The notes under the pieces are model-generated. The model had not been told where the DNA came from, searched no databases, and worked only from the letters and a program-made list of their open reading frames with translations. 64,000 bases of DNA from an uncultured Myxococcales bacterium (GTDB taxonomy: Bacteria > Myxococcota_A > UBA9042): positions 1 through 64,000 of the forward strand of contig CAIYBN010000082.1 of NCBI GenBank assembly GCA_903924465.1. Reading direction: 5' to 3'. Shown here one piece after another: positions 36,160 through 44,656 of the stretch. The position numbers and the translations under genes were made by a program. Position 1 is the first letter of the stretch, and every line of letters begins with the position of its first letter.

Positions 36160-36879
36160 ATGGCGACGCGCAACAAGAGGCGACGACTGGAACCGGCGAA
36201 TGTGCCAGCGCCGGACGACGCCGACCAGGCCGGCGAGTTGGGTGTGGATTTGGCCCTGACGCGCCCGCAGGAGATGAGCACGGTGGTGGCGGATCGCTAC
36301 GCGGCGATCGGGGCGCAGTGGCTCGCCGATCCGCTCCCGACCCGGCTGGACCACGCCCTGATCGAACGGCTCGCGGGGCAAGGGTTTCGGCGCGAGCACC
36401 TGGCGGACATCCGGGTTCATCGCGGCACACGCGCGCACGCCGCTGCCGATGCGTTGGATGCGCGCGCGTTTGCCGTCGGCGGTGGCGATGTGTTCTTTGC
36501 GCCAGGGCAATACGATCCGTCAACGCCGGAAGGTCGAGCGGTGATCGCGCACGAGGTCGCGCACGTGGCGCCGCCAATTTCGCCGCCGGCGGGCGTCCAT
36601 TCCGGCGGGGCGCCATTGTGGAATGAACCCCGCCGCCGTGACGGCGATCAGCACAGTGAGGCAGAGGAACGGCGGGCCCGTCAGGCTGAAGCTTTCGTAT
36701 TTGCGCAGGAAAGACAGGGATCTGCGCCGGCCATGGCGCAAACGTCCATCAGCCCGGCGACCCAAGCGGCGCGGCTGGAGAAGCAGCATCGGCTCGATCC
36801 GCGCGCGCTGGAGGACAAGGTGATGGCGATCCTGAAGCGCCAACTACAGGCGGATCGCGAACGTTCCGGGCAGTTCTGA
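36160..36879 (+). CDS. DUF4157-domain protein (eCIS-associated peptidase-like)
   Basis: 239 residues. DUF4157 runs from about residue 60 to 140, with the domain's IRVHRGTRAHAAADALDARAF strand region, VFFAPGQYDP, and the zinc-type HEVAH at 131-135. There is no signal peptide. The N-terminus is polar and the C-terminus helical and charged. DUF4157 is found in cargo and associated proteins of extracellular contractile injection systems and other large toxins; most are much longer than this. No injection-system genes are in the window. The gene is convergent with the HExxH-protein gene, 11 bp apart. Confidence 0.8.
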   Translation: MATRNKRRRLEPANVPAPDDADQAGELGVDLALTRPQEMSTVVADRYAAIGAQWLADPLPTRLDHALIERLAGQGFRREHLADIRVHRGTRAHAAADALDARAFAVGGGDVFFAPGQYDPSTPEGRAVIAHEVAHVAPPISPPAGVHSGGAPLWNEPRRRDGDQHSEAEERRARQAEAFVFAQERQGSAPAMAQTSISPATQAARLEKQHRLDPRALEDKVMAILKRQLQADRERSGQF

Positions 36880-36890
36880 CGCCCTTCGCC

Positions 36891-38339
36891 TCAATCGTGC
36901 TGTTCGGCCAATTCGCTCAAGTCTGTGGTATCGCTGCGGTCTGGCCAACGTTGTGCTTCATAGGCGCGGAAGTGTGCGTCCAGCGCCCGCATTTCTTCAA
37001 ACAGCCCGGCGCCCGTTGCGGTCGGCTCTGCGTGGCCGAGAACGGTGTCTGCGCCGGCGCGGTTGATCTGGATAATCTTGCGAAATCGTTCGTTCCAAAA
37101 GTCATTCGTCGCTTCTGGCCTTCCGGCGCTCGCCATTGCCTCGTACAGCCGCGCGATAGGCTGAAACGCGTGGACCGCGAGCAGGACGCCATGCAACGGT
37201 CGCGGATCCGGCCGCACCGGCGACGGGTACAACGGCGACCAAGCATTGTGCAGCAGCGGGTCGAGCCGAAACGCCGCATTCAGCTTGTTATGCTGAAACT
37301 CGTGAACCACTGCCTCGGTCATGGTCATTTGCTGCGGGTGGAGCGTCAGGTACACCAGGCCAATCGCTTCCTGAAAACTCGCCGACAGATGCTTCTCCGC
37401 GTCGTAGCCGACCGGCACCACCAGGCGCAAGCACAGGCGCAACTCTTCGCCGATCAAGGGCAAATGCGCGTCGATATCGGCGATTGACTGACGCAACGAC
37501 GCGACCCACTCGCTCGCCTCGTGCTGGCCCAAGTCCAGATGATTGCCGTTCTTGTCCGGGTGCGCGTCAAAGTGGGCCAGCGGATTGTTGTCCGTCAGCG
37601 CGAGCAGGATCCCGGGCACAACGGTCAGATACGGATGCTCCACTTCCGCCGGCAGGCCAAATTCCTGCTTGTGATCGAGCCACTTGCCGTCGGGACGCAG
37701 CGGCAGCGCGCAGGTTTGCATGCCTTCGTGCAGCGTCAGCGCGTGCGGGCGGAACTTGAGCGCGGTGACGACTTCATGCGGGCGCAGCAGCAGGTTGGCA
37801 GTAGGCGATCGCAGCACGGGGAACCGACCGTCCGGATCGCGGCCGATCGTCACACCCGCCGGCGGAAGTTCACCCAACGTCGCCAGTTCCAGCAGCACGA
37901 GCGCGCACAGCTCGCGCAGCCAGGCGTTGAGCACCGTCGGATCCGGTGTGCCCTCGAGTTGGTGCTGGATGCACGCGACCAGCACGGAGACTGTTGGCTG
38001 GCGAACAACGTGGAGCGACTTGCGCGGATCGCGTTGGGTCGCCGCGCGCAGCGCCTGACACGTCCGGTCGTAGAGCGCGCGGTTGTGGCTCGCCACCGCC
38101 GCCAGCGGAACCCGCGCCAGATCGCGAAGGACATGCGCCCAATACGCACTCAGCACACGGCGCAACGTGCGGGTATCCGCCTGGGGCACCGTCAAATCGT
38201 TCAGTTCCAGCCCCTGGGGACGATTGGCCTGCGTCGGATCACCCGCCATCCACACCTCCAGCTGCAAATCTAGCAGCAGACTGGCCAACTGCAACGCAAC
38301 TTTGTCAAGGCTGACGGGCTTGCATTGCGCAGCGGCCAT
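36891..38339 (-). CDS. HExxH-motif putative peptide-modification protein (TIGR04267-like)
   Basis: 482 residues. The hallmark block is at about 343-390: VVHEFQHNKLNAAF, then RPDPRPLHGVLLAVHAF. This is the core of the HExxH proteins found beside radical SAM enzymes in FxsA/FxsB-type RiPP loci. The N-terminal 300 residues match the family's usual helical region. His344, Glu345 and His348 should bind zinc. No signal peptide. A radical SAM gene lies 1 kb away (39346-40320), but a gene on the other strand stands between. I found no short precursor peptide nearby, so the peptide-modification role is inference. Confidence 0.75.
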   Translation of the reverse strand: MAAAQCKPVSLDKVALQLASLLLDLQLEVWMAGDPTQANRPQGLELNDLTVPQADTRTLRRVLSAYWAHVLRDLARVPLAAVASHNRALYDRTCQALRAATQRDPRKSLHVVRQPTVSVLVACIQHQLEGTPDPTVLNAWLRELCALVLLELATLGELPPAGVTIGRDPDGRFPVLRSPTANLLLRPHEVVTALKFRPHALTLHEGMQTCALPLRPDGKWLDHKQEFGLPAEVEHPYLTVVPGILLALTDNNPLAHFDAHPDKNGNHLDLGQHEASEWVASLRQSIADIDAHLPLIGEELRLCLRLVVPVGYDAEKHLSASFQEAIGLVYLTLHPQQMTMTEAVVHEFQHNKLNAAFRLDPLLHNAWSPLYPSPVRPDPRPLHGVLLAVHAFQPIARLYEAMASAGRPEATNDFWNERFRKIIQINRAGADTVLGHAEPTATGAGLFEEMRALDAHFRAYEAQRWPDRSDTTDLSELAEQHD

Positions 38340-38374
38340 CGCTACGGTGCACGCTGGGCAGGCAGGGAGTGGCA

Positions 38375-39391
38375 GTGTACCGAATCCTCAGCAAAACTTG
38401 GGGCTTTCTTGGCCTTGGCTTGATCGTCGCGGTTTGGCCTTCGTTGGCGCACGGCGCCGACCCCACGTTGAATCCCACGGTCAGCTTGGACGGCTGCGAT
38501 TGCCAACGCGCGCCGAGTGGACTTTGCCGCCGTTGGCTGCGCAACGATTTGAGTTGGCAACTGTTTTCGCCCGAGCCGGCGAGCGACGGCTTGGACAACG
38601 ACGCGCTGGAGCGCGCGATTCTGGAGTCTTTTGCCAGCTGGCAGGCCGTGAATTGCCAAGTCTGCACAACGACGGGCACGCTGCCGCCTTTGCCTGCCGA
38701 CGTCACCGATGCCAGCGCCGCGCGCCCCAACGGCGACACGGGCTGCATCGCGATTCCGTGCGACAGCAATCCGCTCGGCCTGCAATTCGACTACGGCGGA
38801 ATCAATCCGACGCCGCTGTTGGCCTCGGACTGCTGGAGTGCGACTGGGCCTTGTGACGGTTCAGAGGAAAATACCAGCCAGATTGCGTTCCTGCGCACCG
38901 ATGCCCGTTGGCCGATGTCGAAGTTGACCGTGACGACAACGTTCCTGACGACGGCCCAGGACGGCCACATCGTCGACGCGGACATTCTGCTGCGCGACAC
39001 GACGCACGTATTTTGTTATAGCAAATGCGATGTTGCGCAATGGGACGTGCGGGCGGCGCTGGTCCTGGAACTGGGCGACGCGATTGGCCTTGGGAGCCAA
39101 GCGACGCAAGCAACGGGCCCGATCAAGCCAACTGACGCGTTGCCGACGTACGTCGCGCCAGACCTGGCGACGTGCGGCTGTCTGGCCTATCGCTACGCGA
39201 CGAATTTGGACCAGTGCGTGGCGCCGGCCGCGTCCAATGGTTGCGATGCGGGTCCGCAGAAGCCCTTGCCGCCTGCGCCTGCGCGCTGGCCTTGGCCGCT
39301 CGGTGCAACGGTCCTCGCCGCTTGCTTGCTGATCGTGCGGCGGCGTCAGCGAAAAGGCGTCAGTTCATCTGCGCCCCATCGACGGGCGTAG
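38375..39391 (+). CDS. Secreted Cys-rich protein with C-terminal membrane anchor
   Basis: 338 residues from the GTG at 38375 (GGGAG just upstream); a GTG two codons earlier is possible. A signal peptide ends near residue 27 (AHG). The body has a dozen or more Cys in short spacings (GCDCQ, NCQVC, GCIAIPC). An EAL-rich segment precedes WQAVNC, as in myxobacterial metalloprotease-like secreted proteins, but the Zn motif is not seen. The C-terminus is Pro-rich, then a hydrophobic helix and RRRQRKG, resembling MYXO-CTERM sorting tails without the typical Cys-Gly. Its 3' end overlaps the convergent radical SAM gene by 46 bp. Confidence 0.65.
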   Translation: MYRILSKTWGFLGLGLIVAVWPSLAHGADPTLNPTVSLDGCDCQRAPSGLCRRWLRNDLSWQLFSPEPASDGLDNDALERAILESFASWQAVNCQVCTTTGTLPPLPADVTDASAARPNGDTGCIAIPCDSNPLGLQFDYGGINPTPLLASDCWSATGPCDGSEENTSQIAFLRTDARWPMSKLTVTTTFLTTAQDGHIVDADILLRDTTHVFCYSKCDVAQWDVRAALVLELGDAIGLGSQATQATGPIKPTDALPTYVAPDLATCGCLAYRYATNLDQCVAPAASNGCDAGPQKPLPPAPARWPWPLGATVLAACLLIVRRRQRKGVSSSAPHRRA

Positions 39392-40320
39392 GCCTCGCTG
39401 ACGCCGGAACAGGTGTCAAAAGCCTGGCACGTGCGGCAGGTTTCCGCATAACAGCCCAATTCCGCTTCGATGTGGGTGATCGGGTACAAGCGGTCACCGC
39501 TCACGTCGTCGAGGTAGTGCGTCTCGCCAAAGCCCGAGCGACTCATGTTGCGGGCGCGCGGGTCGTCGATGGCGCAGAGCGGAAACGATTCCAGATGCCA
39601 GGTCAGGTTGATGGCCTCGCACGCCGCCACGAAAGCCTGAACGCCTGATGCCACGTCGCGGTAGCGCAGGTCGATGCCGGGCCATGCGCCGCCGCGGCCT
39701 ACGGTCGTGGGAAAACAGATCTTCAGTTCGATGTCATGGCCCCAACGCGCAACCGTCCAGTCCAAATAGTCAAGCAATGTTGCATGGTTGATCGTGCTGA
39801 GCACAAGATTGAGCATCACCGGCACGCCGGCGGCGACGAGCGCGTCGATGCCAGCGAGGATTTCGCTATGACCCTTGGCCGTCACACCGCTCATCTCTTG
39901 CGACACGGCCGGAATGTGGCTGTGCATGGAAATGATCGCGCGCTGCAAACCCTCTTCGACCGCGCGATCGGCGAATCCGACCTGGGCGAACGTGCGGCCG
40001 TTGCTGTTGATGTCCCACACCATGCTGCGATCGTTGAGCCGCTGAATGACGGCCCAAAAAGCCGGGTGGCTCGTTGGCTCGCCACCGGTGACGACGACGC
40101 GTTTCAGGCCCTGATCGGCCAGCCAGTCGACGCGGCGCAGCAATTCCTCCTGCGGCGTCAGCCACGCTTCCGGTCGGCCGGAGTTGGAGCACATGGGGCA
40201 GTGGTTGTTGCAGGCCTCGCCCAGGCGAAACAGCGCGATGCTGCGCGCGGTAACAGGCAACGACGGCGGCGTGCGGCGGCGCATCAAACGGGTGCGGGAC
40301 TGGTGGACGGGCAACGTCAT
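39346..40320 (-). CDS. Radical SAM protein of unknown substrate
   Basis: 324 residues from the ATG at 40320; ATG starts at 40362 and 40284 are alternatives. The [4Fe-4S] site is CNNHCPMC, followed by VTGGEPTSHP, a radical SAM GGE motif. A C-terminal Cys group (CYAETCRTCQAFDTC) resembles the auxiliary-cluster region of SPASM/twitch enzymes, which often modify peptides. It may pair with the nearby HExxH protein, but they are not in one operon. Its last 46 bp overlap the convergent Cys-rich protein gene. Confidence 0.78.
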   Translation of the reverse strand: MTLPVHQSRTRLMRRRTPPSLPVTARSIALFRLGEACNNHCPMCSNSGRPEAWLTPQEELLRRVDWLADQGLKRVVVTGGEPTSHPAFWAVIQRLNDRSMVWDINSNGRTFAQVGFADRAVEEGLQRAIISMHSHIPAVSQEMSGVTAKGHSEILAGIDALVAAGVPVMLNLVLSTINHATLLDYLDWTVARWGHDIELKICFPTTVGRGGAWPGIDLRYRDVASGVQAFVAACEAINLTWHLESFPLCAIDDPRARNMSRSGFGETHYLDDVSGDRLYPITHIEAELGCYAETCRTCQAFDTCSGVSEAYARRWGADELTPFR

Positions 40321-40409
40321 CGCCCACAGCATGCCGCAGCGGCCGGCCAGTCGCCAGCCCAAACGCGATCTGCTAAACTTCGCGCCGCACCCTGCAACGA
40401 AGAGGCATC

Positions 40410-40850
40410 ATGGCGAACCTGCAAGAAACCCTGCTCACCGCGGTCAATCGTCCCAAACTCGTGCGCGACTGCGCGGGCCTGATCGACGAAGAGGTCGGCA
40501 AGAAAGGCGGACTGTCCGGGCTCGCCATCAAAGGCGCATTCGCGACGGTCAAGGCGATCAAGCCCGGGTTCATCGACGGCGTGATCACGATCTTGCTGGA
40601 CGAGTGGGTCGCGAAGCTGGAAGGCTATTTCACGCGCTGGACCGACGGCGGCAAGGTGGGCTCCTTTGGCGCGACTTGCAGCAAGGACGCCAGCGGCGTT
40701 GCGGAAAAGCTGCTGGAAGTGACCGATGGCCGGGCCAAGAAGGCGGATCCGAAGATCGCGTCGCTGTACAACCGGCTGCGTCCGAATGCCAAGGAGCACG
40801 TGGTCAGCGCGGTGCCCGGTTTGGGTCGCATCGTTGACAAATACCTGTAG
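40410..40850 (+). CDS. Small DUF6918-like protein
   Basis: 146 residues, no signal peptide. The sequence has an N-terminal MANLQETLLTAVNRPKLV, a central GLAIKGAFATVKAIKPGFI, and a C-terminal AVPGLGRIVDKYL, which I associate with DUF6918; no function is known. GAAGAGG precedes the ATG, and TAAACT at 40374-40379 could be a -10. The gene abuts the convergent YkgJ-like gene with no gap. Confidence 0.6.
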   Translation: MANLQETLLTAVNRPKLVRDCAGLIDEEVGKKGGLSGLAIKGAFATVKAIKPGFIDGVITILLDEWVAKLEGYFTRWTDGGKVGSFGATCSKDASGVAEKLLEVTDGRAKKADPKIASLYNRLRPNAKEHVVSAVPGLGRIVDKYL

Positions 40851-41423
40851 CTACTGCGGTTTGTCGGGAATCGCGGCATCCGGCGGCAGGCACAGCGCGA
40901 TTTCCTGGGCAAAGACGTCGCGGATCCGCCGCTGGGTCGGACCGCCTTGCTGGCAGTCGCCCTCCGGATGATGCCGCGCGCTCTCGTCGTCGACCTGGAC
41001 CATGCCGTCAGAGCGCAAGATCGGATAGGTCGCGCAATCGAACGGCTTGAGTCCAGGCCAAGGCAGGCTGAGCGCGTCCGAAGCCATGTGCAGCGCGCAC
41101 TTGTGGTCGGCACGGACAAACACGCAGCCTTGACGGCCGGAGCCATCTGCCCGCGGCCCGACTGCGGTCGGCAGGCCAATTCCGCTCGGAAAATCAGCTG
41201 TTTCCAGCGTCTCGTCGCCAAACCAGCGATCCTCTTCGTCGGCGTAGGCCGGTGCCATCAACGGGCGGACGTGAACCGCGGCGTCGAGGATGCGCTGGAC
41301 GTGTCTCAGATCGACCCAAATGCCGTTGACGCAGCAAGCGCCTCCGCACCTGTCCAGCGTGCAACGCTCACCGCGGGCGGTGCGCCAAAGGCTTTTGTGC
41401 AGCGTCGGTGACGGTTCGGCCAT
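40851..41423 (-). CDS. YkgJ/DUF3109-like Cys-cluster protein
   Basis: 190 residues. The N-terminal CTLDRCGGACC and later CVFV..KCALH, FDCATYP and GDCQQGG give the spaced Cys set of the YkgJ-type proteins, thought to bind zinc or an Fe-S cluster. Function unknown. It ends exactly where the convergent DUF6918-like gene ends. Confidence 0.72.
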   Translation of the reverse strand: MAEPSPTLHKSLWRTARGERCTLDRCGGACCVNGIWVDLRHVQRILDAAVHVRPLMAPAYADEEDRWFGDETLETADFPSGIGLPTAVGPRADGSGRQGCVFVRADHKCALHMASDALSLPWPGLKPFDCATYPILRSDGMVQVDDESARHHPEGDCQQGGPTQRRIRDVFAQEIALCLPPDAAIPDKPQ

Positions 41424-41572
41424 GGCGACAGTGTGCCGGCAACGGTGGCGGATGAGAAGCAGCGGAGTTCGGCTTGCATCGATCGCGCAAAACGGCTAGT
41501 TCGCAACGGGATCATTTGGGGCGCCGCAGGACGCGCGCCGCATCACGATGGCGTCAACATGGACAAAATAGC

Positions 41573-42736
41573 ATGATTTTGCTGAAGAACGCAGAAGTCT
41601 TCGCGCCGCAGCGCTTGGGGCATCGCGACGTCCTGGTGGCGGGTGGCAAAGTGGTGGCCATGGCCGCACACCTGGACGTGCCGCCGTCCTGGTCTGTTGA
41701 AGTGCTGGATGTGCAAGGACAAAGGCTGATTCCCGGTTTGATCGATGGCCATACCCATCTGGCCGGCGGTGGCGGAGAAGCAGGTGCAGCGACGCGGGTG
41801 CCGTCCGTGTCGCTGACCCAGCTGACCCTGGCGGGTGTGACGACCGCCATCGGCCTCCTGGGCACGGACGCGCGGACGCGGACGATCGCGGAACTGCTGG
41901 CGTGCGCGCGCGGGTTGAGCGACTTGGGCTTCAACGCGCTCTGCTACACCGGCAGCTATGAAGTGCCGCCGACCACGTTGACTGGCTCCGTCCGCGGCGA
42001 CATCGTGCACATCGACCGAATCATCGCCTGCGGTGAACTGGCGCTGTCCGATCACCGATCGTCGCAACCGACTTTTGACGAGTTCGTCAAGATCGCCGCT
42101 GATTGTCACGTCGCCGGCATGATGACCGGCAAAGCGGGCCTGCTGCACCTGCACATGGGCGACGGCAAGCGCGGCTTGTCGCTCATCCAGCGCGCGCTCG
42201 ACGAGACCGAACTGCCGCCGCGCACCTTTCACCCGACCCACGTGAACCGGCAAAAGTGGCTCTGGCAGGACGCCAAGGCACTGGCGCGCCGCGGCTGTGT
42301 CGTGGATGCGACGGCGTTTCCGGCGGACGAAGACGGGCTTTCCGCGGCCGCAGCGATGGCCGATTGGCTCGACAGCGATCTACCGCGCGAGCGGTTGACG
42401 GTCAGCTCCGACGGTGGCGGTTGCCTGCCGACCTTCGATCGTGACGGCGTGCTGCTGCACATGGACGTGGGACGCAGTGCGGCGCTGCTCGACGAAATCC
42501 GCGTGCTGGTCCACGACGGCCGATCGCTGGAGGACGTGCTGCCGTTTGTGACCAGTCATGTCGCCAAGCATTTTCGCCTGCCGGGCAAAGGACGCATTGC
42601 GGTCGATGCGGACGCCGACCTGGTCGTGCTCTCGGAATCGCTGGCCGTCCACCACGTGATCATCGGCGGTCAGTGGTTTGTGCGCAACGGTGTGCCCGTT
42701 CGGCGCGGTCTATTCGAGACGGTTGAGACATTGTGA
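41573..42736 (+). CDS. iadA: Isoaspartyl dipeptidase (beta-aspartyl peptidase) homologue
   Basis: 387 residues, close to E. coli IadA (390). Metal ligands are in GLIDGHTHLAGGGGE (His60, His62), LPTHVN-like HPTHVNR and SSDGGG, and the order of all motifs matches IadA (SDHRS, HMGD). IadA hydrolyses isoaspartyl dipeptides from damaged protein using a binuclear zinc site bridged by a carboxylated Lys (Lys162 in E. coli). Here the aligned residue before LALSDHRS is Glu155. A Glu bridge could still hold metals, but activity may differ. The ATG at 41573 is chosen by alignment; the ribosome site is weak. Confidence 0.85.
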   Translation: MILLKNAEVFAPQRLGHRDVLVAGGKVVAMAAHLDVPPSWSVEVLDVQGQRLIPGLIDGHTHLAGGGGEAGAATRVPSVSLTQLTLAGVTTAIGLLGTDARTRTIAELLACARGLSDLGFNALCYTGSYEVPPTTLTGSVRGDIVHIDRIIACGELALSDHRSSQPTFDEFVKIAADCHVAGMMTGKAGLLHLHMGDGKRGLSLIQRALDETELPPRTFHPTHVNRQKWLWQDAKALARRGCVVDATAFPADEDGLSAAAAMADWLDSDLPRERLTVSSDGGGCLPTFDRDGVLLHMDVGRSAALLDEIRVLVHDGRSLEDVLPFVTSHVAKHFRLPGKGRIAVDADADLVVLSESLAVHHVIIGGQWFVRNGVPVRRGLFETVETL

Positions 42737-43142
42737 GACATGGTGAGGCAATCAAGAGACGTTGTGAGACAGGTTGAGTCTTGGCCGGCCTGGCGCGCTC
42801 GAGCCGAATCCGTGAATTTACGCGCTGGAACGAAGGAAATTGAAGATTGCGCAAGGCTGGCACGCACTGTGCATTGGATTGTCACGTGGCACGCGCCCCA
42901 CCGTGTGCCAGTCTCGGTCGATGCACCGCTCCTTTGTTCGAGTGTGCGCGACCCCGCGCTACGTGCCCCGATCACGTAGCGGAGTGACCTGCCCCACACG
43001 GTCACTCTGCGGTGAAGCGCCGGTCAGTCCCCACACTGGCCGGCGCTTCACCACACGATTTTCGCCTCCGATGTCCTCCAGTCACGCTTGTCCAGCGCGC
43101 GGGAATCCGTGACAATCCCGCCGTCTGACCGAGGTGCGCGAC
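42737..43142. other. 406-bp intergenic region with GAGAC repeats and three hairpins
   Basis: No credible gene. Near 42720-42778 the motif GAGAC recurs five times, with TTGTGAGACA twice; this straddles the end of the isoaspartyl dipeptidase gene. Between 42957 and 43052 lie three consecutive stem-loops. No clear promoter was found. Confidence 0.6.
42957..43052 (+). other. Three tandem stem-loops with CCCC in every loop
   Basis: Hairpin 1: CGCTACGTG / CACGTAGCG (42957-42981), loop CCCCGAT. Hairpin 2: GAGTGAC / GTCACTC (42982-43007 region), loop containing GCCCCAC. Hairpin 3: an 18-bp stem with one G-T pair, GGTGAAGCGCCGG.. (43011-43052), loop CCCCAC. A short T run follows at about 43059. It ends 90 bp before the ATG of the Cys-repeat lipoprotein gene. 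It may be a structured leader, a terminator of the preceding gene, or a protein-binding site. Confidence 0.7.
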
Positions 43143-44585
43143 ATGAGTGCGATGAAGCTGGTGTCTCTGGGAATTCTGCTCGCACTGTTGGGCTGCGGCG
43201 AAACGGCGTCCAACGTCGACACAGGCGACGGCGACGTCACGAGCGCGGACGATGGCGCGACCGGATCGGATGTGCATGTACCGAATTGTCATGGCAATTT
43301 CGACTGCGACGACAAGAATCCATGCACCACGGATCACTGCTCGGCGGCGTTTGAGTGCGTCCATGAGTTGAATTTCAACCCGTGCGACGACGGCAAAGTC
43401 TGCACAGAGTCAGATAGTTGCGATCACGGCGTGTGCAAAGGCACGAGCCTGGCATGCGTTGATGGCAATCCGTGCACCGACGACGATTGCGGCCCGGGCG
43501 GCTGCATCAACCTCGCCAACGCCGCGACGTGCGACGACGGCGACGGCTGCACGGTGGGCGATCTGTGCACCAAGGGCAGCTGCTTGAGCGGCAAGCCGAT
43601 GGTTTGCGGCGATGGCAATCCGTGCTCGACCGGGGCCTGCAGCGGCGGCACCTGTGTGGCCGCCAATCCCGGCGCGGCGTGTGAGGACGGCTCGGCTTGC
43701 ACTGAAGGCGATCACTGCGTCGGCGCCAAGTGCGTGGGCACCGCGATCGTCTGCAACGACGGCGATCCATGCACCAACGACGCATGCGTCGCCGGCAGTT
43801 GCACCTACACCGTTCATACCGGCGCGTGCGACGACGGGGACCCGTGTACGGGCGGCGATGTGTGCACCTTGGGTAAATGCGCCGGCAAGGCGCTCACCTG
43901 CGACGATGCGAATGCGTGCACGACGGACTCCTGCAGCGGCGGTTGCGTGCACGAAAACAACGACAACGCTTGCAGTGATGGCTTGAGCTGCACGAAGGAA
44001 GATTACTGCCAGAACGGGGCATGCGGCGCCGGGTGGATCGATTGCGACGACGGCAACGCGTGCACGACGGACGCGTGTTTGCCCGGCGGCTGCGTCCACA
44101 CGCCGTTCCTCGCGCCCACGTGCGACGACGACGACGCCTGTACGCTGAACGACACCTGCGCGGCCGGCAAGTGCGTGGGTGCCAGCATGAACTGCACTGA
44201 CAACCAGCCGTGCACCACCGACTCGTGCGACAACGGCGCGTGCATTCACGAGAATAACGACAACGCCTGCGACGATGGCATTGCCTGCACCAAGGAAGAC
44301 TACTGCCAAGGCGGCCTGTGCGGCCCCGGCTGGACCAACTGCGATGACAACAACGCGTGTACGACGGACGCGTGCCTGCCCGCCGGCTGCACACATACGC
44401 CGCTCGCCGGATCTTGCGACGACTTTGACCCCTGCACCGGCGATGGCACGTGCAGCGGAGTGGGTGTCTGCCAGCCGGGCACGCCTTTGCCCGCCGGCAC
44501 CGCGTGCGACGATGGCAACGTTTGCACCAGCAACGACGTCTGCACGGCGAACGGAATCTGCGCCGGTGTGACAAGCTGCCCCTGA
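43143..44585 (+). CDS. Large Cys-repeat lipoprotein
   Basis: 480 residues from the ATG at 43143 (GAGG eight bases upstream). The lipobox is LLGC (Cys18), followed by an acidic Thr/Asp/Gly spacer. The rest is made of many units of the type CDDGxxCTxxDxCxxGxC, about one Cys in six residues, typical of myxobacterial surface proteins; these are probably calcium-stabilised, disulfide-bonded modules. A module beginning ENNDNAC near 43950 recurs 297 bp later (99 residues) with high identity, a recent internal duplication. Adhesion or a structural role is likely; no enzyme motif is seen. Confidence 0.8.
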   Translation: MSAMKLVSLGILLALLGCGETASNVDTGDGDVTSADDGATGSDVHVPNCHGNFDCDDKNPCTTDHCSAAFECVHELNFNPCDDGKVCTESDSCDHGVCKGTSLACVDGNPCTDDDCGPGGCINLANAATCDDGDGCTVGDLCTKGSCLSGKPMVCGDGNPCSTGACSGGTCVAANPGAACEDGSACTEGDHCVGAKCVGTAIVCNDGDPCTNDACVAGSCTYTVHTGACDDGDPCTGGDVCTLGKCAGKALTCDDANACTTDSCSGGCVHENNDNACSDGLSCTKEDYCQNGACGAGWIDCDDGNACTTDACLPGGCVHTPFLAPTCDDDDACTLNDTCAAGKCVGASMNCTDNQPCTTDSCDNGACIHENNDNACDDGIACTKEDYCQGGLCGPGWTNCDDNNACTTDACLPAGCTHTPLAGSCDDFDPCTGDGTCSGVGVCQPGTPLPAGTACDDGNVCTSNDVCTANGICAGVTSCP

Positions 44586-44656
44586 CGCTACCGCAGCTGC
44601 CGGCTTTCGCGCTACACTCCCGCGCACTGTCGGCGCCGGTCCGACTGCAGGACGCC

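Noticed and set aside
36160-36879. Part of an extracellular contractile injection system
   Set aside because: Only a DUF4157 protein is present; no sheath, tube, baseplate or AAA+ ATPase gene of such a system is in the window.
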